Below are positions 19,833-29,681 of a stretch of DNA of 64,000 bases, piece after piece. Below the pieces are notes generated by a model. That model had not been told where the DNA came from, made no database searches, and was given only the letters and a program-made list of their open reading frames with translations. A program made the position numbers and the translations under genes. Source of the stretch: Ciceribacter sichuanensis (GTDB lineage Bacteria > Pseudomonadota > Alphaproteobacteria > Rhizobiales > Rhizobiaceae); contig NZ_JAMXLX010000002.1 in the NCBI RefSeq assembly GCF_024055605.1, forward strand, positions 62,001 to 126,000. The letters are read 5' to 3'. How positions within the stretch are numbered: the stretch's first letter is position 1; every line of letters starts with the position of its first letter.

Positions 19833-21099
19833 GACGTTCCAGCCAGTCGGAAATGATCCCTTCCAGCGCCTCCACCAGAGCCTCGTCTTCCAGCTCTTCG
19901 ACCACCTCGGCCACGAAAGCCTTGACGAGCAGCGACCGCGCCTTCTTCTGCGGAATACCACGCGCCATCAGGTAGTAAAGATGGGTGTGGTCGATGTCGG
20001 CGACCGTGGCGCCATGGGCGCACTGCACGTCGTCGGCGAAGATCTCAAGTTCCGGCTTGACCGAAAACTCGCCATCATCCGACAGCAGCAGCGTGTTGCA
20101 GGCCATGCGCGCATCAGTCTTCTGGGCGTCGGGCGCAACCCGGATCTGTCCCTGGAAGACACCGCGCGCCCGGTCGAATATCACATTGCGGATGATCTCC
20201 GTCGAGGTGGTATTGGGCAGGTCGTGGCCGAGCGTCATGGTCACGTCGGTATGGCTTTCGCCGCCGAGCAGGTTGACGCCGCGAAGCGTGAAATCCGATC
20301 CCTCGCCTGCGGTTCGGACATGGATTTCCTGACGCACCAGCTTGCCGCCGGCATTGATGATGAAGAGCTTGAACTTGGCATCCGCCCCGAGTTCCACCTT
20401 GATCTGGGCAAGATGGGTGTCGGCCAGACCCTGCGTCTGCACGATGATCCAGACGATCTCGGCGCCGTCCTCGATCTTCAGATCGCTGACGGAGGAAACG
20501 AGCGCGGCCTCTTCGCCGGCATTCAGATGGCGTTCGATCACCACCGCCTTGCTGGCGCGTCCGAAACGGGCGGGGAAGCGCACATGTACCTGTCCCGCTC
20601 CATGGATCGCCTGCAGTTCGATCGGTGCCTCCGGCGCGGCATCGGCTGCAACCGTCAGCTCAAAGCCGTCGGTCACAAAGCTGCCGTTCAGTCGGCCGAC
20701 CGCATCGTCGGAGCTGATTGCCGTCAGGGTTGCAGCAGCCGTGCCGTCGGCGAGCGTATCGCGATAAGGCGTAGCAGTCACACCTTCCGGCAGGCTGGCC
20801 TCACCGGCCCTGCCCTGAGCAACGGGAAGAAGTGTCGCGCCCTCAACGATTGTATCGACCGCCTTGGCGAGCGCCGAAAGATCGACGGCCGGAATGGCGC
20901 GCAACAGGGCCTTGAGGTCGGTATAGTGCCACGCCTCGATACGGCGTGTCGGCAGGCCGGCGCGCTTCAATTCGTCGAACAGCCTGTCACGGGCCGCGAG
21001 CACGGCGCCATCGCCCGGTAGTGCGCCAATCTCGGCGCCATAGGCTTCGATCAACTGGCTCTCCGCCGCCGTCAGCCTGTTTGCAGCTTGCAATGTCAT
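19825..21099 (-). CDS. sufD: Fe-S assembly scaffold protein SufD
   Basis: A 424-residue SufD. The C-terminal beta-helix part carries GVFQGQIRVAPDAQKTDARMACNTLLLSDDGEFSVKPELEIFADDVQCAHGATVADID, the block shared with SufB, including the conserved Cys and His used in the SufBC2D scaffold. The N-terminal helical region includes RRIEAWHYTDL. ATG 21099 is preferred over an earlier in-frame start because homologous sequence begins at MTLQAANRL and the upstream part overlaps the intergenic space to sufC. Confidence 0.94.
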   Translation of the reverse strand: MTLQAANRLTAAESQLIEAYGAEIGALPGDGAVLAARDRLFDELKRAGLPTRRIEAWHYTDLKALLRAIPAVDLSALAKAVDTIVEGATLLPVAQGRAGEASLPEGVTATPYRDTLADGTAAATLTAISSDDAVGRLNGSFVTDGFELTVAADAAPEAPIELQAIHGAGQVHVRFPARFGRASKAVVIERHLNAGEEAALVSSVSDLKIEDGAEIVWIIVQTQGLADTHLAQIKVELGADAKFKLFIINAGGKLVRQEIHVRTAGEGSDFTLRGVNLLGGESHTDVTMTLGHDLPNTTSTEIIRNVIFDRARGVFQGQIRVAPDAQKTDARMACNTLLLSDDGEFSVKPELEIFADDVQCAHGATVADIDHTHLYYLMARGIPQKKARSLLVKAFVAEVVEELEDEALVEALEGIISDWLERHG

Positions 21100-21124
21100 G
21101 ATCTGCACTCCTTGCCGCAATGGA

Positions 21125-21880
21125 TCAGGCGGCGGCCCCGATGATGTCGGCATAGCCATTGGCTTCGAGTTCCAGCGCAAGATCCTTGTCACCGGTCTTG
21201 ATAATCTGGCCCTTGTAGAGAACGTGAACCGTATCAGGCACGATGTAGTCGAGCAGGCGCTGGTAGTGGGTGATGACGATGACGGCGCGATCCGGCGACT
21301 TCAGCGCGTTGACGCCGTCGGCCACGATCTTCAGCGCATCGATGTCGAGACCGCTATCGGTTTCGTCGAGAATGCAGAGATTGGGCTCCAGAAGCGCCAT
21401 CTGCAGAATTTCCGCACGCTTCTTCTCGCCACCGGAGAAGCCGACATTGAGCGGACGCTTCAGCATGTCGGGGTTGATCTTCAGCTCGGCGGAAGCTTCC
21501 TTCACCCGGCGCATGAATTCCGGCGTGGTCAGTTCGTCTTCGCCGCGCGCCTTACGCTGCTCGTTCATCGCAACCTTCAGGAATTGCATGGTGGCGACGC
21601 CGGGGATTTCGACCGGATACTGGAAGGCAAGGAAAATGCCCTTGGCGGCGCGCTCGGCCGGGTCAAGCTCCAGGATGCTCTCGCCGTTATAGAGGATGTC
21701 GCCCTCGGTGACTTCGTAGTCCTCGCGGCCCGACAGGATGTAGGACAGCGTCGACTTGCCGGAGCCGTTCGGCCCCATGATCGCAGCAACTTCGCCAGCC
21801 TTCACGGTCAGGTTCAGGCCGCGAATGATCTCGGTGCCATCTTCGGCGATGCGGGCGTGCAGGTTCTTGATTTCAAGCAT
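21125..21880 (-). CDS. sufC: Fe-S assembly ATPase SufC
   Basis: A 251-residue ABC-type ATPase. Walker A is GPNGSGKST, the signature motif is NVGFSGGEKKRAEIL, and Walker B is NLCILDETDSGLDIDAL, followed by the switch His in ITHYQR. These are diagnostic of SufC, which drives conformational change in SufBD. The start at MLEIKNL (21880) is typical; upstream in-frame ATGs give unmatched residues. Confidence 0.96.
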   Translation of the reverse strand: MLEIKNLHARIAEDGTEIIRGLNLTVKAGEVAAIMGPNGSGKSTLSYILSGREDYEVTEGDILYNGESILELDPAERAAKGIFLAFQYPVEIPGVATMQFLKVAMNEQRKARGEDELTTPEFMRRVKEASAELKINPDMLKRPLNVGFSGGEKKRAEILQMALLEPNLCILDETDSGLDIDALKIVADGVNALKSPDRAVIVITHYQRLLDYIVPDTVHVLYKGQIIKTGDKDLALELEANGYADIIGAAA

Positions 21881-22064
21881 GTCTGTGTTCCTGTTCATAG
21901 GGCGGTTCAAGGGCCGCCTGTTGATCATCTGCGCGCCGGATCGACGCCTTTAACTCCGCCATTCCAGAGGGAATCGAGAGTGAACCATTCTTTTCAATTC
22001 GCGGAACTGGCTGGTTAAATCGCCACCAGCAAATCCCACAAGCGACAAAACCATCAGGAAGCCG

Positions 22065-22259
22065 TCAGCCGCCTGTCATGATCATAACGACGCCCTGCCA
22101 GAGCTTGGACCAGCCCTTTTCGGAGATCACCGAAACGTACAGGACGAATCCGACCGCTACCGAGAGGAGAACCCAGCGTCCGATGTCGTGCAGTCCCTCC
22201 ATTCGACGATGGAGATAAACGTACCGACTACCATTTCCCGGCTCCCCGCCCGACATCAC
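22065..22259 (-). CDS. Small single-span membrane protein in the suf operon
   Basis: A possible 64-residue protein between sufB and sufC. It has one clear hydrophobic span, WVLLSVAVGFVLYVSVIS (about 29-46), and a short charged N-terminus. It reads in the operon direction and starts ATG-ATG at 22259, 54 bases after sufB. No family is recognised. It could be chance in a 433-base gap, but the hydrophobic span and position favour a real small gene. Confidence 0.4.
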   Translation of the reverse strand: MMSGGEPGNGSRYVYLHRRMEGLHDIGRWVLLSVAVGFVLYVSVISEKGWSKLWQGVVMIMTGG

Positions 22260-22313
22260 TGAACACTCCCGACAAGGTTCAATCCGGCACCTTTTCGTAT
22301 ACAGTCCCTCGCC

Positions 22314-23783
22314 TCAGCCAACCGATCCTTCGAGGCTGATGCCGATCAGCTTCTGCGCTTCGACGGCGAATTCCATCGGCAGTTCCTGAATGACTTCGCG
22401 GACGAAGCCATTGACAATGAGCGCGATGGCGGCTTCCTGCGGAATGCCGCGCTGCAGGCAATAGAACAGCTGGTCTTCCGAGATCTTCGAGGTTGTCGCC
22501 TCGTGCTCGAACTGGGCCGTGGCGTTCTTTGCCTCGATATAGGGCACGGTATGCGCCCCGCACTTGTCGCCGATCAGAAGGCTGTCGCACTGGGTAAAGT
22601 TGCGAGCATTCTCGGCCTTGCGGTGGGCCGAAACCTGACCGCGATAGGTGTTGTTCGAGAAGCCGGCGGAAATGCCCTTGGAGATGATGCGGCTCGACGT
22701 GTTCTTGCCGAGATGGATCATCTTGGTGCCGCTGTCGACCTGCTGATGACCGTTCGAAACCGCGATCGAGTAGAACTCGCCGCGCGAACCGTCGCCGCGC
22801 AGGATGCAGGACGGGTATTTCCAGGTGATCGCCGAACCGGTCTCGACCTGCGTCCAGGAGATCTTGGAATTCTTGCCCCGGCAATCGCCGCGCTTGGTGA
22901 CGAAGTTGTAGATGCCGCCCTTGCCGTCCTTGTCGCCCGGATACCAGTTCTGGACGGTGGAATACTTGATCTCGGCATCGTCGAGAGCCACGAGTTCGAC
23001 GACGGCCGCGTGAAGCTGGTTTTCATCGCGCTGCGGCGCGGTGCAACCCTCGAGATAGGAAACATAAGCCCCATCTTCGGCGATGATCAGCGTGCGTTCG
23101 AACTGGCCGGTGTTCTTCTCGTTGATGCGGAAATAGGTCGACAATTCCATCGGGCAACGAACGCCCTTCGGAACGAAGACGAACGAACCATCGGTGAACA
23201 CGGCCGAATTCAGCGTCGCATAGTAGTTGTCGGTGACCGGAACGACGGAGCCGAGATACTTCTGCACGAGTTCGGGATGTTCGCGGATCGCCTCCGAGAT
23301 CGACATGAAGATCACGCCGGCCTTCTTCAGCTCTTCCTTGAAGGTCGTGACGACGGAAACGGAATCGAACACGGCGTCGACCGCGATCTTCGACTTCGAG
23401 ACGCCGGCCAGGATTTCCTGCTCCTTGAGCGGAATTCCAAGTTTCTCATAGACCTTCAGAAGTTCCGGATCGACCTCGTCGATGGACTTTGGACCCTCTG
23501 CGTTTTTCGGGGCCGCATAATAATAGATGTCGTTGAAGTCGATCTTCGCATAATTGACGCGCGCCCAGGTCGGCTCTTCCATGGTGAGCCAACGCTTGTA
23601 GGCGTCGAGACGCCATTGCAGCATCCAGTCCGGCTCGTGTTTCTTCGCGGAAATGAAGCGAATGATATCTTCCGACAGGCCCTTCGGGGCCTTGTCGACT
23701 TCGATCATCGTCTCAAAACCATATTTGTACTGGTCGACATCGATCTGGCGGACCTGATCGATCGTTTCCTGCACGGCAGCCAT
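22314..23783 (-). CDS. sufB: Fe-S assembly scaffold protein SufB
   Basis: A full 489-residue SufB, highly conserved. Family blocks include [92 protein letters not shown] and [26 protein letters not shown], with the conserved Cys residues of the cluster assembly site. It forms the SufBC2D scaffold. The in-frame ATG at 23783 is preceded by a plausible ribosome site. It lies 160 bases after the sufS2 gene. Confidence 0.97.
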   Translation of the reverse strand: MAAVQETIDQVRQIDVDQYKYGFETMIEVDKAPKGLSEDIIRFISAKKHEPDWMLQWRLDAYKRWLTMEEPTWARVNYAKIDFNDIYYYAAPKNAEGPKSIDEVDPELLKVYEKLGIPLKEQEILAGVSKSKIAVDAVFDSVSVVTTFKEELKKAGVIFMSISEAIREHPELVQKYLGSVVPVTDNYYATLNSAVFTDGSFVFVPKGVRCPMELSTYFRINEKNTGQFERTLIIAEDGAYVSYLEGCTAPQRDENQLHAAVVELVALDDAEIKYSTVQNWYPGDKDGKGGIYNFVTKRGDCRGKNSKISWTQVETGSAITWKYPSCILRGDGSRGEFYSIAVSNGHQQVDSGTKMIHLGKNTSSRIISKGISAGFSNNTYRGQVSAHRKAENARNFTQCDSLLIGDKCGAHTVPYIEAKNATAQFEHEATTSKISEDQLFYCLQRGIPQEAAIALIVNGFVREVIQELPMEFAVEAQKLIGISLEGSVG

Positions 23784-23943
23784 TTGCGTTCTCCAATCTT
23801 GCCGGGTCCAAGGTCCGGCAGCTTGTCAACGTTTGAAGCGGAAACCCGCTCTTATGTAAGCGCCAGAGGCGGATTTTCATCCCTTCTGGCAAGGATAAAA
23901 TTGTATTTTGCCAATTTTATCCAAGTCTTCCTTGTTCCGTTCC

Positions 23944-25110
23944 TCATGCGGCCTGGCCGGACAATTTCCGCCGAGCCGCAACCCGCGCGAAAATCCCGAT
24001 GGCGAGATCGACTTCCTCGCTCGTCGTCGAGGGTCCGAGAGACATGCGTAGGCCCCCCGTTTTCGCATCCTCGCCCATCGCGGTCAGCACATGGCTCGCC
24101 CCGACCTTGCCGGAGGAGCAGGCAGCGCCAGCCGAAAGCGAAAGCCCTTCCAGATCGAAGGCGATCTGGCCGGTCTCCGCCTTCAACCCCGGCAGGGTGA
24201 AGAAAGAGGTATTCGCCACCCGCGTCACGTCGTGGCCATAAATCACCACATCCGGCGCGGCCTCCCGCATGCCTTTTTCCAGCCGGTCGCGCAAGGTGCC
24301 GATTGCCGCATTGCGCGTATCAAGACCGGCCGTCATGAAGGCCGCCGCCGCGCCGAAACCGGCGATAGCCGCGACATTCTCCGTGCCGGCGCGATGGCCC
24401 TTTTCCTGTCCACCGCCCCGAATGAGCGGCGCCGGCATCAGGGTCTCGCCACGACTGACAAGCGCTGCCGCACCCTTCGGGCCGGCGATCTTGTGAGCCG
24501 AAAGGATCAGGAAATCAGCGCTGAGCTGCTCCAAATCGAGCGGAAGCCGACCGGCGGCCTGCACGGCATCGACGACCAGTAAACCGCCCCGCGCCCGAAC
24601 GATCTTCGTCGCGGCTTCCACCGGTTGCACGATACCGGTCTCGTTGTTGACCAGCATGATCGCGACCAACGCCATACCGTCCTGCGGATCGTGCGCGGCA
24701 AGCAGGCGTTCCAGCGCTTCGAGATCAACCACACCGCTTCGCAGGACCGGGATTTCGGTGACGCGGTCGGCCGGAAAACGACCACCCTCGCGGATCGCCG
24801 GATGCTCGATCGCAGAAACATAAAGACGACCGATGGAAAGCGGAGCCCTGCCCATGCGGAAATGCGGCGTCAGCACCAGATTGGCGGCCTCGGTCGCGCT
24901 CGAGGTAAAGATCACCGACGCGGGATTGGCGCCAACCAGCGTCGCGACATCCCGGCGCGCAGCTTCGACGACGGCACGCGCCGCACGCCCCTCGGCATGA
25001 ACGGAGGACGGATTGCCGGGGAGCGCAAGCGCATCGACCATGGCAAGACGCGCGGGCTCGCAAAGCGGCGCCGTGGCATTCCAGTCGAAATAGATGCGTT
25101 GCCTGCTCAT
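23944..25110 (-). CDS. IscS/NifS-type cysteine desulfurase (sufS2)
   Basis: A 388-residue PLP enzyme of the class I (IscS/NifS) group. The PLP lysine is in LILSAHKIAGPKGAAAL, the His before it stacks on PLP, and the flexible catalytic Cys loop is SLSAGAACSSGKVGASHVL. It opens the suf operon, so the operon carries two desulfurases of different classes; rhizobia are known to have this sufS2-B-C-D-S1-X-A order. I start at MSRQRIYFDWNATAPL (25110); upstream in-frame starts (for example MRRLRV) are unmatched. Confidence 0.92.
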   Translation of the reverse strand: MSRQRIYFDWNATAPLCEPARLAMVDALALPGNPSSVHAEGRAARAVVEAARRDVATLVGANPASVIFTSSATEAANLVLTPHFRMGRAPLSIGRLYVSAIEHPAIREGGRFPADRVTEIPVLRSGVVDLEALERLLAAHDPQDGMALVAIMLVNNETGIVQPVEAATKIVRARGGLLVVDAVQAAGRLPLDLEQLSADFLILSAHKIAGPKGAAALVSRGETLMPAPLIRGGGQEKGHRAGTENVAAIAGFGAAAAFMTAGLDTRNAAIGTLRDRLEKGMREAAPDVVIYGHDVTRVANTSFFTLPGLKAETGQIAFDLEGLSLSAGAACSSGKVGASHVLTAMGEDAKTGGLRMSLGPSTTSEEVDLAIGIFARVAARRKLSGQAA

Positions 25111-25215
25111 CGGCTCTTTACTGACGCTCCTCACCCGCAACCGGCGCATTTTCCTTGAAATTTCCGCCGGGCTTGTCCTATGACACGATCCAACATGGAT
25201 GGACAACCATTCCAG

Positions 25216-25270
25216 TTTTGAACCGTTCTAAACTTTGTTTTAGAAAAGCTGACTGACTTCGTCAAGTCAG
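25216..25270 (-). promoter_or_regulatory. Candidate iron-regulator sites of the suf operon
   Basis: Three overlapping symmetric motifs lie 106-160 bases before sufS2. TTTTGAA-N3-TTCTAAA (25216-25232) resembles the Irr box of rhizobia; TTCTAAA-N6-TTTAGAA (25226-25245) is a perfect inverted repeat; and CTGACTT-N4-AAGTCAG (25253-25270) is a perfect inverted repeat that includes a TGA-N9-TCA spacing (25250-25264) like the RirA iron-responsive box. Iron control of suf by Irr and RirA is reported in related rhizobia. Binding here is inferred, and the divergent hydrolase gene shares the region. Confidence 0.5.
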
Positions 25271-25325
25271 ATGTCTGACACAACAGTTGGTGAACCCGGA
25301 TTTTTTCACAGGGACTGGAGTCTCA

Positions 25326-26003
25326 ATGCCCGAAGTGATTTTCAATGGCCCGGCGGGCCGCCTCGAAGGACGCTACCAGCCCTCCAAGGAGAAGAGCGCG
25401 CCGATCGCCATCATCCTGCATCCGCATCCGCAGTTTGGCGGAACGATGAACAACCCGATTGTCTATCAGTTGTTCTACATGTTCCAGAAGCGCGGCTTCA
25501 CCACCCTGCGCTTCAACTTCCGCAGCATCGGCCGCAGCCAGGGTGAGTTCGACCACGGTGCCGGCGAGCTTTCGGATGCCGCATCCGCGCTCGACTGGGT
25601 GCAGAGCCTGCATCCCGACTCGAAGAGCTGCTGGGTCGCCGGTTATTCCTTCGGCGCATGGATCGGCATGCAGCTCCTGATGCGCCGGCCGGAAATCGAA
25701 GGCTTCATGTCGATTGCTCCGCAGCCGAACATCTACGACTTCTCCTTCCTCGCACCCTGCCCTTCGTCGGGCCTTATCATCCATGGCGATGCCGACAAGG
25801 TCGCGCCTGAAAAGGACGTCCAGGGCCTCGTCGACAAGCTGAAGACCCAGAAGGGCATCCTGATCACCCACAAGACGATCCCGGGCGCCAACCACTTCTT
25901 CAACGGCCAGGTGGAAACCCTGATGTCTGAATGCGAGGACTATCTCGACCGCCGCCTCGACGGCGATCTGGTTCCCGAACCGGCCGCCAAGCGCATCCGC
26001 TGA
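25326..26003 (+). CDS. Alpha/beta hydrolase (COG2945 type)
   Basis: A 225-residue alpha/beta hydrolase. The nucleophile elbow is AGYSFGAWIG with the catalytic Ser, the HPHPQFGG block near residue 33 is typical of this family, and the late acid and His are in HGDADKVAPEKD and GANHFFNG. No lid domain is seen. Substrate unknown. I start at ATG 25326, which has CTGGAG nearby; the longer frame begins in the promoter region. It diverges from the suf operon and is followed by a terminator. Confidence 0.85.
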   Translation: MPEVIFNGPAGRLEGRYQPSKEKSAPIAIILHPHPQFGGTMNNPIVYQLFYMFQKRGFTTLRFNFRSIGRSQGEFDHGAGELSDAASALDWVQSLHPDSKSCWVAGYSFGAWIGMQLLMRRPEIEGFMSIAPQPNIYDFSFLAPCPSSGLIIHGDADKVAPEKDVQGLVDKLKTQKGILITHKTIPGANHFFNGQVETLMSECEDYLDRRLDGDLVPEPAAKRIR

Positions 26004-26025
26004 TAGCCAAAACAATCCGTTCAAG

Positions 26026-26055
26026 GGCGTCGACCGAAAGGCCGGCGCCTTTTTC
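26026..26055 (+). terminator. Rho-independent terminator
   Basis: GGCGTCGACC (26026-26035) and GGCCGGCGCC (26040-26049) pair with one G-U and one mismatch around a GAAA loop, followed by TTTTTC. It lies 23 bases after the alpha/beta hydrolase stop. Confidence 0.7.
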
Positions 26056-26100
26056 TTTGCGGGTTATTCCGCCGGCATTGACAAGGGTGCCCGAGATAGT

Positions 26101-26120
26101 TCTCAATTGAACAATTGAGA
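26101..26120. promoter_or_regulatory. Perfect palindrome, candidate operator
   Basis: TCTCAATTG-AA-CAATTGAGA is a perfect 9-bp inverted repeat with a 2-base centre, 36 bases before the patatin-like gene. AT-rich and short-spaced, it looks like a dimeric repressor site rather than a terminator. The regulator is not known and no regulator gene is adjacent. Confidence 0.45.
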
Positions 26121-26156
26121 CGTCGTCCTTTTCAGCCAATCGATGATACGACCGCA

Positions 26157-27020
26157 ATGACCGGAAACCTTTCCTTTGATGCCATCGGGTTTGCCGGAGG
26201 CGGAAACCGTTGTTACTGGCAGAGCGGTTTCTTCGAAGCCCTGAACGCGCGGTATCCCCAACGTCCCGCCTACTATGTCGCCGTCTCCGCCGGAGCGTAT
26301 CACTGCACGATGAACCTTGCCGGCGTTCGCGAACGTGTGCTCGCTGCGGCCTTTGCCTTTGCCGAACGCAGCCTTCCCGATATCGACTGGTCGGCTCTCG
26401 GTCGTGGACGCTCCCCCCTGGTGGTCGGCGGACTATTCCGGGATTTCCTGACGGAACAGTTCGGCGAGAGAGAACTGGCTGCGCTACGCGACGCGCCACC
26501 GATCCTGATCCAGCTTTCGCTCCCGCCGACATGGATGCCGGGAGGACTTGCGGCTCTCGGCTCGATCACCGCCTACCAGATCGAGAAGCGCCTCACCGGT
26601 GGCGCGCATTCCAAGGCGGGTTCCTATCTCGGGCTGAAGCCCTCATGGATATCCACCCATGAGATCGACAGCCCGGCGATGCTCGTCGACGCAATCATGG
26701 CGACCTCATCGGTGCCGCCCTTCATGCCGGTCGGGAATATCGCCGGCAGGGCCTGCCTCGACGGCGGACTGGTCGATAATCCACCCCTTCGCAAACTGAT
26801 CGAAACCGAAAATGCGGGCGGGCGAACACTGCTCCTGACGACCCGCTACGGCAAGATCCCGCCTTCCGCGTCAGGGCGAATCGTCGTCGGCCCGAGCGAG
26901 GATATCCCGATCGACAAATTCACCGTCAGCGATGCGGATGGATTACGCCACGCCTGCGCGGTCGGACGAAGGGACGGCGCGGCTTTTGCCGAGCGGCTTC
27001 CGGACCTGCTGTCTGGCTGA
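26157..27020 (+). CDS. Patatin-like phospholipase
   Basis: A 287-residue patatin-fold protein. The oxyanion motif is FAGGGNRCYW at about residues 12-21, the Ser nucleophile is in YYVAVSAGAYHC (position G of the usual G-x-S-x-G is Ala here), and the Asp of the dyad is in CLDGGLVDNPPL. Patatins hydrolyse lipid acyl esters. The Ala in the elbow is unusual but the rest of the dyad is intact. A palindrome (26101-26120) precedes it. The stop is 6 bases from the convergent anmK stop. Confidence 0.85.
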   Translation: MTGNLSFDAIGFAGGGNRCYWQSGFFEALNARYPQRPAYYVAVSAGAYHCTMNLAGVRERVLAAAFAFAERSLPDIDWSALGRGRSPLVVGGLFRDFLTEQFGERELAALRDAPPILIQLSLPPTWMPGGLAALGSITAYQIEKRLTGGAHSKAGSYLGLKPSWISTHEIDSPAMLVDAIMATSSVPPFMPVGNIAGRACLDGGLVDNPPLRKLIETENAGGRTLLLTTRYGKIPPSASGRIVVGPSEDIPIDKFTVSDADGLRHACAVGRRDGAAFAERLPDLLSG

Positions 27021-27026
27021 GATGTC

Positions 27027-28151
27027 CTACTTCCGGGTACGGGCCACGACGCCGCCGCTCACAGGCTGGCGCGCACCGGTCGTTCCCGGAAAGGTCAGAG
27101 GCAACCCCTTCAGCGAACGCGCAGCAAGATAGGCCCAGGCCTCGGCCTCCATGGCATCGCCATCGAAACCCGCGTCCTCGGCTGATAGTACGGCCGATCC
27201 ATGATGCGCCGCGAGTTCCCTGAGATCCGCCATGATGATGCGATTGTGCCGGCCACCACCGCAGATGATGAAGGTCTTCGGCATTTCCGGCAGGTGACCC
27301 GCCGATTTCAGGATCGCGGCAGCCGTCAGATAGGCAAGTGTGCGGGCGCCGTCGGAAAGCTCCGCCTCATCTCCCTCCGGCGGCAGGAAGTCGTTGCGAT
27401 CGAGCGAGCGGCGCTTTTCTGCCGTAAAGAACGGATTGTCGAGGTAGCGTTCGGCGAGAGAGGCAACCACCCGCCCTTCCGAGGCGATCATCCCGCCCTG
27501 ATCGTAAGGAACCCCGGCATGGGTCTCCACCCACTGGTCGATCAGCGTGTTGCCCGGTCCGCTGTCGAACGCGATGATCGCGCCATCGCGTCCGAGGAAA
27601 GTCAGGTTGGATATGCCGCCGATATTGACGAAACAGACCGGCCACGCGGCATTCTTCAACCCTTGCGCCAGCGCCGCGTGATAGGCGGGAACCAGCGGCG
27701 CACCTTGCCCGCCATGCACCATGTCATTGGCGCGCATGTCGTAAACTACGTCGATACCGGTTTCCGTAGCCAGCAATGGCCCATCACCGATCTGCACGGT
27801 CAGCGCATCGTCGGGCCGATGCAGCACCGTCTGGCCGTGGAACCCGAGAATGTCGATGTCGGTGGCGCTTAATCCGTTCAGTTCCAGAAAGCGCTCGACG
27901 GCACTCGCATGACGTAGGGTCAGTTCCCGCTCGAGATCTGCAAGGATACCGGGCCGCTCCGTCCGCACGCGGATCGTTTTTGCATCCTCCAGCCCCTGCT
28001 TGAGACGCTCGCGGAAAGCAGGGGCATAGGGCACGGCGAGAAACGGACCGCGCTCGATGACGTTTTCACCATCGGTCGCCAGCATGGCGACGTCGATCCC
28101 GTCCATCGATGTACCGCTCATCAGGCCGATTGCCCGCATCAGTTCGCTCAC
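27027..28151 (-). CDS. anmK: Anhydro-N-acetylmuramic acid kinase
   Basis: A 374-residue sugar kinase of the ASKHA fold that recycles cell-wall anhydroMurNAc to MurNAc-6-phosphate. Diagnostic blocks are [17 protein letters not shown] at the start, [36 protein letters not shown] and ICGGGRHN. I choose GTG 28151 because AGGAG lies 6 bases before it; an internal ATG (MRAIGLMSG) begins four codons later. It is divergent from tyrS, as often seen in rhizobia. Confidence 0.94.
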   Translation of the reverse strand: MSELMRAIGLMSGTSMDGIDVAMLATDGENVIERGPFLAVPYAPAFRERLKQGLEDAKTIRVRTERPGILADLERELTLRHASAVERFLELNGLSATDIDILGFHGQTVLHRPDDALTVQIGDGPLLATETGIDVVYDMRANDMVHGGQGAPLVPAYHAALAQGLKNAAWPVCFVNIGGISNLTFLGRDGAIIAFDSGPGNTLIDQWVETHAGVPYDQGGMIASEGRVVASLAERYLDNPFFTAEKRRSLDRNDFLPPEGDEAELSDGARTLAYLTAAAILKSAGHLPEMPKTFIICGGGRHNRIIMADLRELAAHHGSAVLSAEDAGFDGDAMEAEAWAYLAARSLKGLPLTFPGTTGARQPVSGGVVARTRK

Positions 28152-28299
28152 GCTGCACTCCTGCTCTTCATGGCTTCCGATGGGGCTCGAATGAGTCGCA
28201 TCGCCAACATTCATGGCCGAAAGACGTGCACATTTCAAAAAACAGTGCTAAAGCCGCCGCGAAATTTATGTCCCGCACGATCCAGAGAGTTCCAAGGCC

Positions 28300-29556
28300 A
28301 TGACGAAGCTCAAGTCCGATTTCCTCCGCACCATGCATGAGCGCGGCTTCATTCATCAGATTTCCGATGAAAGCGGCCTCGACGATCTGCTGAGCAAGGA
28401 AACCGTCACGGCCTATATCGGCTTCGACCCGACGGCGCCTTCCCTGCATGCCGGCGGCCTTATCCAGATCATGATGCTGCACTGGTTCCAGGCGACCGGC
28501 CACCAGCCGATCTCGCTGATGGGCGGCGGCACCGGCATGGTCGGCGATCCCTCCTTCAAGGAGGAAGCACGGCAGTTGATGACCATCGACACGATCGAGA
28601 GCAACATCGCCTCGATCAAGCGGGTATTCGCCAACTACCTCGACTACGACAAGGGGCCGAAGGACGGAGCCCTGATGATCAACAACGCCGAATGGCTGCG
28701 TTCGCTCAACTACCTCGAATTCCTGCGTGATGTCGGCCGCCACTTCTCGGTCAACCGCATGCTGTCCTTCGACAGCGTGAAGACCCGCCTCGACCGCGAG
28801 CAGTCGCTGTCCTTCCTCGAATTCAACTACATGATCCTGCAGGCCTACGACTTCGTGGAGCTGGCCAAGCGCTACGACTGCCGCCTGCAGATGGGCGGTT
28901 CCGACCAGTGGGGCAATATCGTCAACGGCATCGACCTCGGCCACCGTATGGGCACGCAGCAGCTCTACGCGCTGACCTCGCCGCTGCTCACCACGTCGTC
29001 TGGCGCCAAGATGGGCAAGTCGGTGAACGGAGCCGTCTGGCTGAACCCGGACATGCTGTCTGCCTATGACTTCTGGCAGTACTGGCGCAACACGGAAGAC
29101 GCCGACGTCGCGCGCTTCCTGAAGCTCTACACGACGCTGCCCATGGACGAGATCGCTCGTCTTGCAGCACTCGGCGGCTCCGAGATCAATGAGGTCAAGA
29201 AGATCCTCGCAACCGAGATCACCGCCATGCTGCATGGCCGCGCAGCCGCCGAACAGGCAGCGGAAACCGCCCGCAAGACCTTCGAGGAAGGCGGCCTTGC
29301 CGAAAACCTTCCGTCGATCGAGGTGCCCGCCGCAGAACTCGACGCCGGCCTCGGCCTGCTTTCGCTGATCGTGCGCGCCGGTCTTGCCGGTTCGAACGGC
29401 GAAGCCCGCCGCCATGTTCAGGGTGGCGCAGTCAAGATCAACGACGCTGCCGTCAGCGACGAACGCATGACCATCGGCAGCGGCGAAGTCACCGCCGATG
29501 GCGTCATCAAGGTCTCGCTCGGCAAGAAGAAACATATTCTGGTTCGCCCGGCCTGA
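28300..29556 (+). CDS. tyrS: Tyrosyl-tRNA synthetase
   Basis: A 418-residue class Ic synthetase that charges tRNA-Tyr. The N-terminal nucleotide-binding motif is [17 protein letters not shown] (the HIGH position is HAGG), the KMSKS loop is KMGKS at residues 237-241, and the C-terminal S4-like domain is [22 protein letters not shown]. The tyrosine-binding block [17 protein letters not shown] is intact. It ends in a strong rho-independent terminator. It diverges from anmK across 148 bases. Confidence 0.97.
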   Translation: MTKLKSDFLRTMHERGFIHQISDESGLDDLLSKETVTAYIGFDPTAPSLHAGGLIQIMMLHWFQATGHQPISLMGGGTGMVGDPSFKEEARQLMTIDTIESNIASIKRVFANYLDYDKGPKDGALMINNAEWLRSLNYLEFLRDVGRHFSVNRMLSFDSVKTRLDREQSLSFLEFNYMILQAYDFVELAKRYDCRLQMGGSDQWGNIVNGIDLGHRMGTQQLYALTSPLLTTSSGAKMGKSVNGAVWLNPDMLSAYDFWQYWRNTEDADVARFLKLYTTLPMDEIARLAALGGSEINEVKKILATEITAMLHGRAAAEQAAETARKTFEEGGLAENLPSIEVPAAELDAGLGLLSLIVRAGLAGSNGEARRHVQGGAVKINDAAVSDERMTIGSGEVTADGVIKVSLGKKKHILVRPA

Positions 29557-29604
29557 TCTGGCCGGACAGCCGTCGCCGGTACGGACAAACACAGACGACA
29601 ATTG

Positions 29605-29639
29605 AACCGCCCGCAACACCCTGTTGCGGGCGGTTTTTC
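29605..29639 (+). terminator. Strong rho-independent terminator of tyrS
   Basis: AACCGCCCGCAACA (29605-29618) and TGTTGCGGGCGGTT (29622-29635) form a perfect 14-bp stem followed by TTTTTC. It lies 48 bases after the tyrS stop. Confidence 0.93.
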
Positions 29640-29681
29640 TTTCCGGCAATCTCATGGCCTGATTGCGGTAGGAGGTGCAGC

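Noticed and set aside
22503..24200. A 565-residue open frame antisense to sufB
   Set aside because: It lies over a fully conserved SufB gene and carries no recognisable domain.
28168..29655. A 495-residue open frame antisense to tyrS
   Set aside because: Shadow of TyrS, running through the terminator on the other strand.
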